Assembly (NCBI RefSeq): GCF_023349125.1
Contig: NZ_JAKIKT010000012.1
Coordinates: 23,835 to 87,834 of the forward strand
DNA from: Shewanella corallii
GTDB taxonomy: Bacteria > Pseudomonadota > Gammaproteobacteria > Enterobacterales > Shewanellaceae
DNA: 64,000 bases
Reading direction: 5' to 3'
The position numbers and the translations under genes were made by a program. The notes under the pieces were generated by a model, which saw nothing but the letters and a program-made list of their open reading frames with translations, searched no databases and was not told where the DNA came from. Below, in pieces: positions 1-8,979 of this stretch (the stretch's first letter is position 1; each line of letters opens with the position of its first letter).

Positions 1-822
1 CACCGCCGCGCAGATCTCATCAGAGCTGACAGTGACCACCTCATCCACAAACGCCTGCGCCAGGCGGAAGGTTTCTTCACCGATACGCTTTACCGCCACA
101 CCGTCGGCAAACAGGCCGACCTGAGGCAAGGTGACAGGTTCTCCAGCCTCCATCGCAGCTTTCAGGCAGGCTGCATCTTCCGGCTCAACGGCAATCACCT
201 TCACTTCCGGCATCACAGCTTTGTAGTAAGCGGCAATCCCCGCCACCAGTCCGCCGCCACCAACCGGCACATACACAGCCTGCAGATCCTGCTGCTGTTG
301 CAGCATCTCCTGAGCAACTGTGCCCTGCCCGGCAATCACGGCTTCATCATCAAATGGCGCGATATAAACCCGCCCATCTTGCTCGGCCAGAGACCTGGCG
401 TGATCATTGGCCATATCGAATGACTGACCATGAAGCACCACAGTGCCGCCACGACGGCGCACCGCATCCACCTTTATATCCGGCGTCGTCGTCGGCATCA
501 CAATCACCGCCGAGATGCCACGGCTGGAAGCTGACAAAGCCACCCCCTGAGCATGGTTGCCCGCTGAGGCGCATACCACGCCCCGCTGACATTCAGACTC
601 ACTGAGCGCCGCAATGCGGTTGTAAGCGCCCCTGAGCTTAAAGGAGTGCACCGGCTGCATATCTTCCCGCTTGAGAAACACCTGACAGCCCAGTCGCGCC
701 GACAGCTTATCCATGGCAGAGAGCGGCGTGACTTTGGCGATGTCATACACCCGCGCCCGCAAGATCCGCTGGAGATAATAGTTGGCAAGATTCAAATGAG
801 ACTCCTTGGCCAGCGCCAGCAT
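1..822 (-). CDS. ilvA: Threonine ammonia-lyase (threonine deaminase), 3' part missing
   Basis: PLP enzyme that deaminates threonine to 2-oxobutyrate, the committed step of isoleucine synthesis. The reading frame is open from an ATG at 822 to the left edge, giving 274 codons of a protein usually slightly over 500 residues. The C-terminal regulatory ACT-like domains therefore lie outside the window. The PLP lysine sits in SFKLRGAYN (Lys62), and the glycine-rich CASAGNHAQGVALS segment that holds the cofactor phosphate follows. The ilvD stop and the ilvA start overlap as TAATG, with a GGAGGAAGG ribosome site just before, so the gene is translationally coupled as the last member of ilvGMDA. Identification is secure; only the 3' end is unknown. 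Confidence 0.95.
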   Translation of the reverse strand, partial: MLALAKESHLNLANYYLQRILRARVYDIAKVTPLSAMDKLSARLGCQVFLKREDMQPVHSFKLRGAYNRIAALSESECQRGVVCASAGNHAQGVALSASSRGISAVIVMPTTTPDIKVDAVRRRGGTVVLHGQSFDMANDHARSLAEQDGRVYIAPFDDEAVIAGQGTVAQEMLQQQQDLQAVYVPVGGGGLVAGIAAYYKAVMPEVKVIAVEPEDAACLKAAMEAGEPVTLPQVGLFADGVAVKRIGEETFRLAQAFVDEVVTVSSDEICAAV

Positions 823-2681
823 TAGCCTTCCTCCAGCTTTTTGACATCTCTCACCGCGCCCTTGTCAGCACTGGTCGCCAACATGGCATAAGCCTTCAGT
901 GCCAAAGACACTGGACGGACCCGGGCCAGCGGTTTCCAGGCCAGCGGGCCTTTGGCTTCCATTGCTTCACGGCGACTGGCCAGCTCAGCCTCGCTGACCT
1001 CCAGTGTGATACCCCGGCTGGGGATATCAATGGCAATGGGATCGCCGTTTTCAATCAGGGCAATGGTGCCGCCGGATGCGGCTTCAGGTGAAACATGACC
1101 AATGGACAAACCTGAGGTACCACCGGAGAAACGACCGTCAGTGATCAACGCACACTGGGTGCCAAGACCTTTGGATTTGAGGTAGCTGGTGGGGTACAGC
1201 ATCTCCTGCATTCCCGGGCCACCTTTGGGGCCTTCGTAGCGGATCACCACCACGTCACCGGCAACCACTTCGCCGCCAAGAATGCCAGCCACCGCATCAT
1301 CCTGACTCTCATAAACCCGGGCTGTACCGCGGAACGTCAGGTTGGACTCATCCACCCCGGCGGTTTTCACTATGCAGCCGTTCTCGGCGATATTGCCCGA
1401 CAACACGGCAAGGCCACCATCCTGACTGAAAGCAAATTCACGACTGCGGATACAGCCTTCGCGGCGATCCACATCCAAAGTGTCCCAACGGCAATCCTGA
1501 CTGAAAGCCTGAGTAGTCGGAATGCCGGCAGGGCCTGCACGATACATCTCCTGCACTGACTTATCCTGAGAAACGGCCACATCAAAACGGGACAGCAGCT
1601 GGCTCAGATCACCATCGTCCAGCGCCACATGACCTACATCGGCATGCAACAGCCCAGCCCGGTTAAGCTCCCCCAGAATCCCCATCACACCACCAGCTCT
1701 ATGCACATCTTCCATATGGTATTTAGGGGTGGCGGGCGCCACCTTGCACAGATGCGGCACCTTACGGGACAGGCGATCGATATCATCCATGGTGAAGTCC
1801 ACTTCCGCTTCCTGAGCTGCCGCCAGCAGGTGCAACACGGTATTGGAGGAACCACCCATGGCGATATCCAGCGTCATGGCATTTTCAAAGGCGCGGAAGT
1901 TGGCGATATTGCGGGGCAGCACCGACTCATCATCCTGTTGGTAGTACCGCGTCGCCAACGCCATTACCCTGCGCCCGGCTTCCAGGAACAGCTCGCGACG
2001 GTCGGCATGGGTCGCCAGCAGGGAACCATTGCCCGGCAGCGACAGGCCCAGAGCCTCGGTCAGACAGTTCATTGAATTGGCAGTAAACATGCCGGAGCAG
2101 CTGCCACAGGTCGGGCAGGCACTGCGCTCAATTTTTTCCGAGTCTTCATCACTGATGCGATCGTCAGCAGCCGCGACCATGGCATCCACCAGATCCAGTT
2201 TGATCAACTTGTCAGACAGCTTGGTTTTACCCGCTTCCATAGGGCCGCCGGATACAAATACCACTGGGATATTCAGTCGCAGCGCCGCCATCAGCATGCC
2301 GGGTGTGATCTTGTCGCAATTGGAGATACATACCAGCGCATCGGCGCAGTGGGCATTGACCATATACTCCACGCTGTCCGCGATCAGTTCACGGGAGGGC
2401 AAGGAATACAGCATGCCGCTGTGACCCATGGCGATACCATCATCCACTGCTATGGTGTTGAACTCTTTAGCAATACCACCGGCCTCTTCGATAGCGCCAG
2501 CCACCAGCGACCCCATATCTTTAAGGTGCACATGGCCGGGAACAAATTGGGTAAAGGAGTTGGCAATGGCAATAATGGGCTTGCCGAAATCTGAATCCTT
2601 CACCCCGGTGGCTCGCCACAATGCGCGGGCTCCGGCCATGTTACGTCCCTGGGTGCTGGTTGCTGATCTTAACTTTGGCAT
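822..2681 (-). CDS. ilvD: Dihydroxy-acid dehydratase
   Basis: Fe-S enzyme that dehydrates 2,3-dihydroxy-isovalerate and 2,3-dihydroxy-3-methylvalerate to the 2-oxo acids used for valine, isoleucine and leucine. The product has 619 residues, the normal length for the enterobacterial type. The cluster-binding cysteines are visible in CISNCDKITPG (Cys122) and in CPTCGSCSGMF near residue 195, and the C-terminal GRFSGGTSGLSIGHVSPEAA block is intact. The gene follows ilvM by 27 bp and overlaps ilvA by one base, so it is an internal cistron of the ilvGMDA operon. There is no ilvE between ilvM and ilvD as in E. coli; ilvE is about 29 kb away at 31644-32735. Confidence 0.97.
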   Translation of the reverse strand: MPKLRSATSTQGRNMAGARALWRATGVKDSDFGKPIIAIANSFTQFVPGHVHLKDMGSLVAGAIEEAGGIAKEFNTIAVDDGIAMGHSGMLYSLPSRELIADSVEYMVNAHCADALVCISNCDKITPGMLMAALRLNIPVVFVSGGPMEAGKTKLSDKLIKLDLVDAMVAAADDRISDEDSEKIERSACPTCGSCSGMFTANSMNCLTEALGLSLPGNGSLLATHADRRELFLEAGRRVMALATRYYQQDDESVLPRNIANFRAFENAMTLDIAMGGSSNTVLHLLAAAQEAEVDFTMDDIDRLSRKVPHLCKVAPATPKYHMEDVHRAGGVMGILGELNRAGLLHADVGHVALDDGDLSQLLSRFDVAVSQDKSVQEMYRAGPAGIPTTQAFSQDCRWDTLDVDRREGCIRSREFAFSQDGGLAVLSGNIAENGCIVKTAGVDESNLTFRGTARVYESQDDAVAGILGGEVVAGDVVVIRYEGPKGGPGMQEMLYPTSYLKSKGLGTQCALITDGRFSGGTSGLSIGHVSPEAASGGTIALIENGDPIAIDIPSRGITLEVSEAELASRREAMEAKGPLAWKPLARVRPVSLALKAYAMLATSADKGAVRDVKKLEEG

Positions 2682-2708
2682 CTGGTTTCCTTCCTACTGC
2701 AATAATTC

Positions 2709-2960
2709 TTATCGAGCTGCCTGTCTGGCGGCTTCCTGCGCTTTGACGACACACAGGTTAACATCTACCAGCTTGGTCAGCTGGTTACTGAGCAGTTCTA
2801 TCGCCCGCTCCGCTTCAACTGTGATGGCAAGCAAGGTATTCTCTCCCTGCTCACGCATCTGCATATTGGTCACTCTGAATCCTCTGTGACGTGTTACCCT
2901 CAGTACACGCTCCAACACCTCAGGCCTGCGGCTCACTTCCAACTCCAGCGAATGCATCAT
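2709..2960 (-). CDS. ilvM: Acetolactate synthase II small (ACT) subunit
   Basis: Short ACT-domain regulatory subunit of acetolactate synthase isozyme II. The product starts MMHSLELEV and carries the conserved ERVLRVTRHRGFRVTNMQM segment, then the strand around LLSNQLTKLVDV, over 83 residues. I place the start at the ATG at 2960, which overlaps the ilvG stop as TGATG, rather than the in-frame GTG one codon upstream. That gives the same MM- start as the E. coli protein. The gene is coupled to ilvG upstream and sits 27 bp before ilvD. Small size and tight coupling fit a 1:1 complex with IlvG. Confidence 0.93.
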   Translation of the reverse strand: MMHSLELEVSRRPEVLERVLRVTRHRGFRVTNMQMREQGENTLLAITVEAERAIELLSNQLTKLVDVNLCVVKAQEAARQAAR

Positions 2961-4660
2961 CACTTATCCTCCATCTTATCGAGCATTTCATTATTGGCGG
3001 CGCCGGGGGGAACCAGGGGCCAGACGTTAAAGCCATCATCAATGGCGACGTGCAACATAAAAGGACCCGGGGTCGACAGCATCTCATCCAGAGCCTCGTT
3101 CACCTCTTCAGCTTTGGATATGCTGCGACCAGGGATATTGAAGGCGGATGCCATCAACAGGAAGTCCGGGTTATCAGACAGGTCTGTCTCAGACAGGCGG
3201 CCGTCGAAAAACAGCTGCTGCCACTGCTTTACCATGCCCAGCTTCTGATTATTGAGCAGCAGGATCTTCACCGGCAGTCCCATACGTTTGATGGTGGCCA
3301 GCTCCTGTACATTCATCATGAAAGATCCATCGCCGGACACAGCCACAACCGTGGCATTGGGGCGTGCAAACTGAGCGCCAATAGCCGCTGGCAAGCCAAA
3401 CCCCATGGTGCCGAGTCCGGCACTTGAGAGGTGATCTTCAGGACGGCGAAACTGCATATGCTGGGCCACCCACATCTGATGCTGGCCAACGTCACAGGCA
3501 ACCACACTGTCCTTGGGCAGCTTTTCAGACAGACTTTTCAGCATGGCCGGGGCATAAACCAGCTCGCCGGGATGGTCGTAGTCCCAACGGTGCTCAGCTT
3601 TCAATGCGCTTATCTGGTCCCGCCAAGGCTGGATATCCAGATCGCCAGACAAAGCTGGCAGTACTTCACAGAGATCGGCAGCAATCGCCACATCCGGCTG
3701 ACGCAGCTTGCCCAGCTCAGCAGCATCAACATCCAGATGGATAACTTTGGCATTGGGAGCGAAAGTAGCCAGCTTGCCGGTCACCCTGTCATCGAAGCGG
3801 GCACCTACAACCAACAGGAGATCGCACTCCTGCACCGCCAGGTTGGCGGCTTTTAGCCCATGCATCCCCAACATGCCCAGATACAGGTCATCATCGCCGG
3901 GTACCGTGCCCAGGCCTTTAAGGGTGCATACTGACGGCATTTTGGTTTGATTCAGAAACCGGCGCAGTGGCTCAACCGCACTTGCCATACCAACGCCTCC
4001 CCCGATATAGGCCATAGGGCATTTGGCCTCCGCCAGCAGGGCTCTGGCTTTATCGAGATCGGTTTGCGCCGCAGCAGGCAAAGCCGTGACAGGCTGCAAA
4101 GGACGACGATACTCCATGGCGGCAACCTGAATGTCCTTGGGAATATCCACCAGCACCGGGCCAGGGCGGCCTTCTGCAGCCAGTTCAAAGGCCTGATACA
4201 GGGTGGGGATAAGCTCATCAACCGAGGTGACCATAAAGCTGTGTTTGGTGCAGGAGAGTGACAGGCCCAGTACATCGATTTCCTGAAAAGCGTCGGTACC
4301 GATAAGGGAGGATGGAACCTGGCCAGTAATGGCTACCACCGGGACAGAATCCAGCAGGGCATCGGCCAGGGCAGTGATCAGGTTGGTGGCACCGGGACCG
4401 GATGTGGCCAGGCAAACGCCGGTTTTACCACTGGCTCTGGCGTAACCTACGGCTGCGAATGCCGCCCCCTGCTCATGACGAGTGAGTACATGCTCCACCT
4501 CACCGTCATACAGAGCGTCGTAGATGGGCATGATGGCACCGCCTGGATAACCAAATACCCTGTCTACCCCGTGAGCGGCCAACACCTTAACCACAGCATC
4601 GGCGCCCCGGGTCTGTTTCGTCTGGCTGTCCTGCTCTTGTTCCTGCTTTGTCTCTGTCAT
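2960..4660 (-). CDS. ilvG: Acetolactate synthase II large (catalytic) subunit
   Basis: ThDP- and FAD-dependent enzyme that condenses pyruvate with pyruvate or 2-oxobutyrate, the first common step of branched-chain amino acid synthesis. In its 566 residues the N-terminal pyrimidine-binding domain shows FGYPGGAIMPIYD and the ThDP-activating glutamate in RHEQGAAF (Glu63). The C-terminal domain has GLPAAIGAQ, the GDGSFMMN metal/diphosphate site and NNQKLGMVKQW. Compared with the E. coli enzyme there is a hydrophilic Gln/Glu/Thr-rich extension of roughly 17 residues at the N-terminus. The frame is intact, unlike the frameshifted ilvG of E. coli K-12. It is the first structural gene after the attenuator at 4681-4714. 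Confidence 0.96.
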   Translation of the reverse strand: MTETKQEQEQDSQTKQTRGADAVVKVLAAHGVDRVFGYPGGAIMPIYDALYDGEVEHVLTRHEQGAAFAAVGYARASGKTGVCLATSGPGATNLITALADALLDSVPVVAITGQVPSSLIGTDAFQEIDVLGLSLSCTKHSFMVTSVDELIPTLYQAFELAAEGRPGPVLVDIPKDIQVAAMEYRRPLQPVTALPAAAQTDLDKARALLAEAKCPMAYIGGGVGMASAVEPLRRFLNQTKMPSVCTLKGLGTVPGDDDLYLGMLGMHGLKAANLAVQECDLLLVVGARFDDRVTGKLATFAPNAKVIHLDVDAAELGKLRQPDVAIAADLCEVLPALSGDLDIQPWRDQISALKAEHRWDYDHPGELVYAPAMLKSLSEKLPKDSVVACDVGQHQMWVAQHMQFRRPEDHLSSAGLGTMGFGLPAAIGAQFARPNATVVAVSGDGSFMMNVQELATIKRMGLPVKILLLNNQKLGMVKQWQQLFFDGRLSETDLSDNPDFLLMASAFNIPGRSISKAEEVNEALDEMLSTPGPFMLHVAIDDGFNVWPLVPPGAANNEMLDKMEDK

Positions 4661-4680
4661 TTTTCCATTGCCCTGATAAC

Positions 4681-4714
4681 AAAAAACCCCCCGGTCCTTT
4701 CGGAGCGGGGGGTT
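4681..4714 (-). terminator. ilv operon attenuator terminator
   Basis: Read on the minus strand this is a very GC-rich hairpin (six C's against six G's, a CGAAAGG-type loop) followed directly by a run of six T's. It lies between the leader peptide stop at 4739 and the ilvG start at 4660, the position expected of a transcription attenuator. Confidence 0.9.
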
Positions 4715-4738
4715 GACGTTTTATTCGCCTTTCGGCTG

Positions 4739-4846
4739 TCAACTGGCCATAAGCCGCCCCCGCTGTGACTTAATAATCACCACGGTAATAATCACTAGGA
4801 CCAGCGAAGCTGCTGTTGTGATTGGGGCCGGCAAAAGGTTAAACAT
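4739..4846 (-). CDS. ilvL: ilvGMDA operon leader peptide
   Basis: A 35-codon ORF starting at the ATG at 4846 and ending 24 bp before the attenuator hairpin. Its second half holds SLVLVIITVVII, a dense block of Leu, Val and Ile codons. This is the regulatory design known from E. coli IlvL: ribosomes stall at these codons when charged branched-chain tRNAs are scarce, and the terminator does not form. An AAGGAA motif lies 12 bases upstream of the start. The same frame stays open further upstream to 4960, but this ATG gives the usual leader size. The peptide itself probably has no function. Confidence 0.85.
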   Translation of the reverse strand: MFNLLPAPITTAASLVLVIITVVIIKSQRGRLMAS

Positions 4847-5028
4847 GCGTTGACAGATTCCTTGAATTCTTTGGTTCAGTGTCGATAGCCGCTCACCATG
4901 AGGGTTATCGAGTGAATACCTTTTAAGCAATAGCATACTGCTGCTGAAAAACACAACCACTAATCGCTGTCTTTTCTCTCAAGTCAAAAAAGATTCAACA
5001 TTGCCGCCTTAAGCCGTGAGGCTGGGAA

Positions 5029-5054
5029 CCTGTTTCTGCGGCTAAGGAAACAGG
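5029..5054 (-). terminator. Hairpin downstream of ilvC
   Basis: Perfect 8-bp inverted repeat (CCTGTTTC/GAAACAGG, 10-nt loop) starting 27 bp after the ilvC stop. It is not followed by a clear T-run on the minus strand, so it may be a weak terminator or an mRNA 3' stabiliser. The rest of 4847-5080 is the ilvL promoter region; I could not assign -35/-10 boxes with confidence. Confidence 0.4.
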
Positions 5055-5080
5055 CCCCCATATTCACTATTCTGTGGCGA

Positions 5081-6562
5081 TTATTCCGCGGCAGAAATAC
5101 GCTTCATGTCAGTCATATAACCGCGCAGCTCTTCACCGATAAATTCAACGGCTGTGTTACGGATGGCCTGATTCACCTCAATCAGACGCACATTGTCCAC
5201 CTGGTTGGAGTCAGACTTAAGGCCGCCTCCCAGGTACTCTGATGGCATATTGTTCACAAACTCCCGCAGCAGTGGTACGGCCGCATGGTTGAACAGGTAA
5301 CAGCCATACTCTGCGGTGTCTGAAATCACCACGTTCATCTCGTACAAACGCTTACGGGCAATGGTGTTGGCGATCAGCGGTGTTTCGTGCAGCGACTCAT
5401 AGTAGGCTGACTCTTCGATGATGCCGGCTTCCACCATGGTATCGAACGCCAGCTCAACGCCAGCTTTGATCATGGCGACCAGGAAGATACCTTTGTCGAA
5501 GTACTCCTGCTCATCGATGTGGCCGTCATATTTGGGCGCACATTCAAAACCAGTCTCATTGGTCTCGGCTCTCCAGCGCAGCAGATTGGCATCGTCATTA
5601 GCCCAATCAGCCATCATGGTGCGGGAGAACTCGCCGCTGATGATGTCATCCATATGCTTTTCAAACAGAGGCTGCAGCTGGGTTTTCAGTTCTTCTGCCA
5701 GTTCAAAGGCAGCAATCTTGGCCGGGTTCGACAGCCTGTCCATCATATGGCTGATACCACCGTGCTTCAGGGCTTCGGTCACTGTCTCCCAACCCTGTTG
5801 GATCAGCTTGGCGGCATAGCCGGGCTCAACCCCCTCGGCCACCATCTTGTCGTACCCCAGGATGGCACCTGTTTGCAGCATGCCGCACAGAATGGTCTGC
5901 TCACCCATCAAATCTGATTTCACTTCGGCGATAAAGGAGGAGTGCAATACACCGGCGCGGTCACCACCAGTGGCACTGGCATAAGCCTTGGCGATCTCAA
6001 AGCCATCGCCATTGGGATCGTTTTCAGGGTGCACTGCAATCAGCGTAGGCACGCCGAAACCGCGCTTATACTCTTCACGCACTTCGGTACCCGGACACTT
6101 GGGTGCCACCATCACTACCGTGATATCCGGACGTACCTGCATACCCTCTTCCACTATGTTGAAACCGTGGGAGTAAGACAGGGTCGCGCCCTGCTTCATC
6201 AGTGGCATAACGGCATTCACCACATTAGTGTGTTGCTTGTCAGGCGTCAGGTTCAGGACCAGATCGGCCTGGGGGATCAGCTCTTCAAAGCTGCCCACTT
6301 TAAACCCATTTTCAGTGGCACGCTGCCAGGATGCCCGTTTCTCGGCAATCGCCTCGGCACGCAGAGCATAGGAGATATTCAGGCCGGAATCGCGCATGTT
6401 CAAGCCCTGATTCAGGCCCTGGGCACCACAGCCAAGAATGACGATATTCCAGTCCTTGATATAGTCACAGCCTTTGCTGAACTCGTCTTTATCCATAAAA
6501 CGACACTGACCCAATTGGGACAGTTGCTGACGTAAACTCAAAGTGTTGAAATAATTAGCCAT
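5081..6562 (-). CDS. ilvC: Ketol-acid reductoisomerase (class II, NADP+)
   Basis: Converts acetolactate or acetohydroxybutyrate to the dihydroxy acids using NADPH and Mg2+. The 493-residue product is of the long class II type found in enterobacteria and their relatives. It begins MANYFNTLSLRQQL, nearly the E. coli start, so I use the ATG at 6562 rather than one three codons upstream. The Rossmann motif GCGAQGLNQGLN, the NADP-selective stretch around RAEAIAEKRASW, and the duplicated C-terminal knotted domain with ESAYYESLHE are visible. It is transcribed divergently from ilvY across an operator-like inverted repeat, which matches the known IlvY-activated ilvC arrangement. Confidence 0.97.
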   Translation of the reverse strand: MANYFNTLSLRQQLSQLGQCRFMDKDEFSKGCDYIKDWNIVILGCGAQGLNQGLNMRDSGLNISYALRAEAIAEKRASWQRATENGFKVGSFEELIPQADLVLNLTPDKQHTNVVNAVMPLMKQGATLSYSHGFNIVEEGMQVRPDITVVMVAPKCPGTEVREEYKRGFGVPTLIAVHPENDPNGDGFEIAKAYASATGGDRAGVLHSSFIAEVKSDLMGEQTILCGMLQTGAILGYDKMVAEGVEPGYAAKLIQQGWETVTEALKHGGISHMMDRLSNPAKIAAFELAEELKTQLQPLFEKHMDDIISGEFSRTMMADWANDDANLLRWRAETNETGFECAPKYDGHIDEQEYFDKGIFLVAMIKAGVELAFDTMVEAGIIEESAYYESLHETPLIANTIARKRLYEMNVVISDTAEYGCYLFNHAAVPLLREFVNNMPSEYLGGGLKSDSNQVDNVRLIEVNQAIRNTAVEFIGEELRGYMTDMKRISAAE

Positions 6563-6698
6563 CCTGCGCACCTACTGCTGTTGATATCACTTAAATCCCA
6601 TCTCATCCGGCATTGAGAAATAACCTCAGCCCTGATGAAGTTTTATCCACTATAGCCCATGGCAAATATTGCTTGAACTGATATATTCACAAAATGTT

Positions 6699-6715
6699 AT
6701 TGCGCTTTACGCAAT
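6699..6715. promoter_or_regulatory. Probable IlvY operator
   Basis: Perfect inverted repeat ATTGCG-N5-CGCAAT in the ilvC-ilvY intergenic region. It has the T-N11-A spacing typical of LysR-family sites. A second, less perfect TTGC half-site occurs near 6669. In E. coli IlvY binds tandem operators at this place to activate ilvC and repress itself. Confidence 0.65.
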
Positions 6716-6747
6716 ACAAACTCAGCCAAAGGGATTCAAATAACAGT

Positions 6748-7620
6748 ATGGATATCAGGTCACTGCAGCTTTACCTGCACCTGTGCGACAGCCTTAACTT
6801 CAGCCGCACTGCTGAGCAGATGCATATGAGCCCGTCGACCCTGAGCAGGGCATTGCAACGTTTGGAGCAGCAGGTGGGGTCGAGCCTGATGGAGCGGGAC
6901 AACAGATCTGTGGCGTTAACCAGAGCGGGCAGAGAGTTTCAACAATTCGCCAGGGAGACAGTGGAGCAATGGCAGGAGCTGAAAGGCAGGCTGGATCCCC
7001 AGGCTCAACTGAAGGGTAAGTTGAATCTCTACTGTTCGGTGACCGCTGCCTACAGCCATCTGCCCAACTTGCTGGATAAGTTTCGGCAAGAACAACCACA
7101 GGTTGAGATTAACCTGATCACAGGTGATGCGGCCAACGCCGTCACTGAAGTGCAACAGGGGCGGGCCGATATCGCCATCGCAGCCAGACCGGATAACCTA
7201 CCAAACAGTCTGTTTTTCAGCGCCATAGATACAGTGCCCCTGCATCTGAGTGTGCCAGTGGTGCCCTGCCATGCCAGAGCCCTGCTGCAGCAAAAACCAA
7301 TCCCCTGGGAACAGTTACCCTTTATTGTGCCGGACCATGGCCCGGCACGCCGTCGCTGTGACGCCTGGTTTCGGCAGATGGGCATAAGACCCACCATCTA
7401 TGCTCAGGCCTCTGGTCATGAAGCGATAACCTCCATGGTTGCCCTGGGGTGTGGTATCAGTATTCTGCCCTCAGCGGTACTGGATAACAGCCCGGTGCGG
7501 GACAGAATTGAGCTGCTGGACTCACCTGTGCCCATAGAGCCTTTTGTACTTGGCTGTTGCTGTAAAAAACAACGCACCGATGATGGCATCATCAGTGCGT
7601 TTTTCAACATCATTGCCTAA
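6748..7620 (+). CDS. ilvY: LysR-family activator of ilvC
   Basis: Transcriptional activator that senses acetolactate and acetohydroxybutyrate and switches on ilvC. The 290-residue product has an N-terminal winged helix-turn-helix (MDIRSLQLYLHLCDSLNFSR, then MSPSTLSRALQRLEQQ) and a LysR substrate-binding domain. That domain carries the IlvY-like stretches FCSVTAAYSHLP-type (here YCSVTAAYSHLP), ITGDAANAV and GHEAITSMVALGCGI. The frame is open back to an ATG at 6694, but that ATG precedes the operator at 6699-6715 and the family start is MD(L/I)R, so I begin at 6748. The last 17 codons contain a strong terminator hairpin. The downstream neighbour paeA is convergent. Confidence 0.92.
   Translation: MDIRSLQLYLHLCDSLNFSRTAEQMHMSPSTLSRALQRLEQQVGSSLMERDNRSVALTRAGREFQQFARETVEQWQELKGRLDPQAQLKGKLNLYCSVTAAYSHLPNLLDKFRQEQPQVEINLITGDAANAVTEVQQGRADIAIAARPDNLPNSLFFSAIDTVPLHLSVPVVPCHARALLQQKPIPWEQLPFIVPDHGPARRRCDAWFRQMGIRPTIYAQASGHEAITSMVALGCGISILPSAVLDNSPVRDRIELLDSPVPIEPFVLGCCCKKQRTDDGIISAFFNIIA
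7572..7604. terminator. Bidirectional terminator inside the 3' end of ilvY
   Basis: Hairpin ACGCAC-c-GATGAT / ATCATC-a-GTGCGT with a 3-nt loop, followed by TTTT on the plus strand and preceded by AAAAAAC, so a T-run also follows on the minus strand. It lies within ilvY coding sequence and can serve both ilvY and the convergent paeA, whose stops are only 22 bp apart. Confidence 0.7.
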
Positions 7621-7641
7621 TGGGATTAAGCCAGCAAAAAG

Positions 7642-8979
7642 CTACTGCTTCTTGTCGTCCACAGGAGGCAACACGGGCAATGGGTTGTCGGCAGCATCGA
7701 TGCGGGTCACCAACAACTGGTCGACCCGGAAGGCGTCGATATCCACCACCTCAAACTTAAAACCGGCGTAGACCACAAAGTCGGTGCGCTTGGGGATCTT
7801 CCTCAGCATATACGTCACGAAACCGGCCACGGTTTCATAGTTCTCACTGTAGGGAAACTCTTCAATTTCAAAGGCACGCATCACGTCTGTGATTGGCGTG
7901 ACGCCGTCCACCAGCCAGGAGTTGGTATCACGGGCAACGATCTGCTCCTCTACGTCGTGCAGTGCCCAGGTACCCATCACGGCACTTTGAAGGTCGTTAC
8001 TGGTGACAATACCTACCACCAGAGCGTATTCGTTCATTACCACGCCGAAATCGGCTCTGTGGTTTTTAAAGAACTCCATCGCCTCAGCCAGGTTCAGGGT
8101 ATCCGGAATAATCAAACTGGTATGCAGCACCTTGGCATCATTCAGGTCCAGACTCTTACCGTTAATCAGACGCAGCAGCAGCTCTTTGGCATCGACAAAG
8201 CCCTTAATATTGTCCAGCTGGCCATCACACACCAGGAACTTAGAGTGGGGATCTTCGGTGATCTTGCGTTTGATATCCTCTTCCGAATCTGAGCTGAGGA
8301 AGTAGACGATACTTTCACGGGAGGTCATGGCTGCCGTCACAGGAATGGTCTGCATCTCAAACACATTCTCAATCATCTGCTGCTCATCTTTATCCAGCAC
8401 ACCGGCTTCGGCACCGGCATCCATCACAGCATACATATCATCTATAGTGACTTCGTCATTACGCACCGTTGGCAGGCTCAGCAGTTTCATAATGCCGTCA
8501 GCCAGCATATTGAACAGCCACACAAATGGCTTGAGCAGGGTAATGCACACCAGCATAGGGCCGACCAGCACCACGGCCACTTTTTCAGGGATCGCCATGG
8601 CGATGCGCTTTGGCATCAGATCGGCGATCAAAATAAACATACTGGTGACCATCACGAAGGAGAGCAGAAAGCTCACCTGATCCAGATAAGCCGCAGGCAA
8701 TACTCCGTCCAGCGCCGCACGGAAATAGGGGGTAAAAGAGGACTCACCCACAATACCGCCCATAATGGCCACGGCATTCAGACCAATTTGCACCACAGTG
8801 AAAAAGCTGCCCGGATGCTCCTGCAGCTGTAATACCTTTCCGGCGCGCAGATCTCCCTCCTCCAACGACTGACGCAGTCGCATCTTGCGTGCCGCCGCGA
8901 GGGAGATCTCTGACATAGAGAAAAAGCAACTGACACCGATAAGACAAAATATAACCAATAAGTTTTCAAATAAGCCCAT
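7642..8979 (-). CDS. paeA: CNNM/CBS-domain membrane protein, PaeA (YtfL)-like
   Basis: Inner-membrane protein of the HlyC/CorC-CNNM family, 445 residues. An N-terminal DUF21/CNNM transmembrane domain (about residues 1-190, with FFSMSEISLAAARK and FFTVVQIGLNAVAI) is followed by a CBS pair (about 205-340) and a C-terminal CorC/HlyC transporter-associated domain ending near VVDIDAFRVDQLLVTRI. Similarity to E. coli YtfL runs along the whole chain, including VVIMNEYALVVGI-type and EEQIVARD segments. YtfL/PaeA has been linked to putrescine and cadaverine export; other family members have been proposed to move Mg2+/Co2+ or Na+. Orthology is likely, the transported species is inferred. Confidence 0.82.
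   Translation of the reverse strand: MGLFENLLVIFCLIGVSCFFSMSEISLAAARKMRLRQSLEEGDLRAGKVLQLQEHPGSFFTVVQIGLNAVAIMGGIVGESSFTPYFRAALDGVLPAAYLDQVSFLLSFVMVTSMFILIADLMPKRIAMAIPEKVAVVLVGPMLVCITLLKPFVWLFNMLADGIMKLLSLPTVRNDEVTIDDMYAVMDAGAEAGVLDKDEQQMIENVFEMQTIPVTAAMTSRESIVYFLSSDSEEDIKRKITEDPHSKFLVCDGQLDNIKGFVDAKELLLRLINGKSLDLNDAKVLHTSLIIPDTLNLAEAMEFFKNHRADFGVVMNEYALVVGIVTSNDLQSAVMGTWALHDVEEQIVARDTNSWLVDGVTPITDVMRAFEIEEFPYSENYETVAGFVTYMLRKIPKRTDFVVYAGFKFEVVDIDAFRVDQLLVTRIDAADNPLPVLPPVDDKKQ

Noticed and set aside
6694..6747. ATG at 6694 as the ilvY start
   Set aside because: It lies before the IlvY operator repeat at 6699-6715 and would add 18 residues not found in the family.
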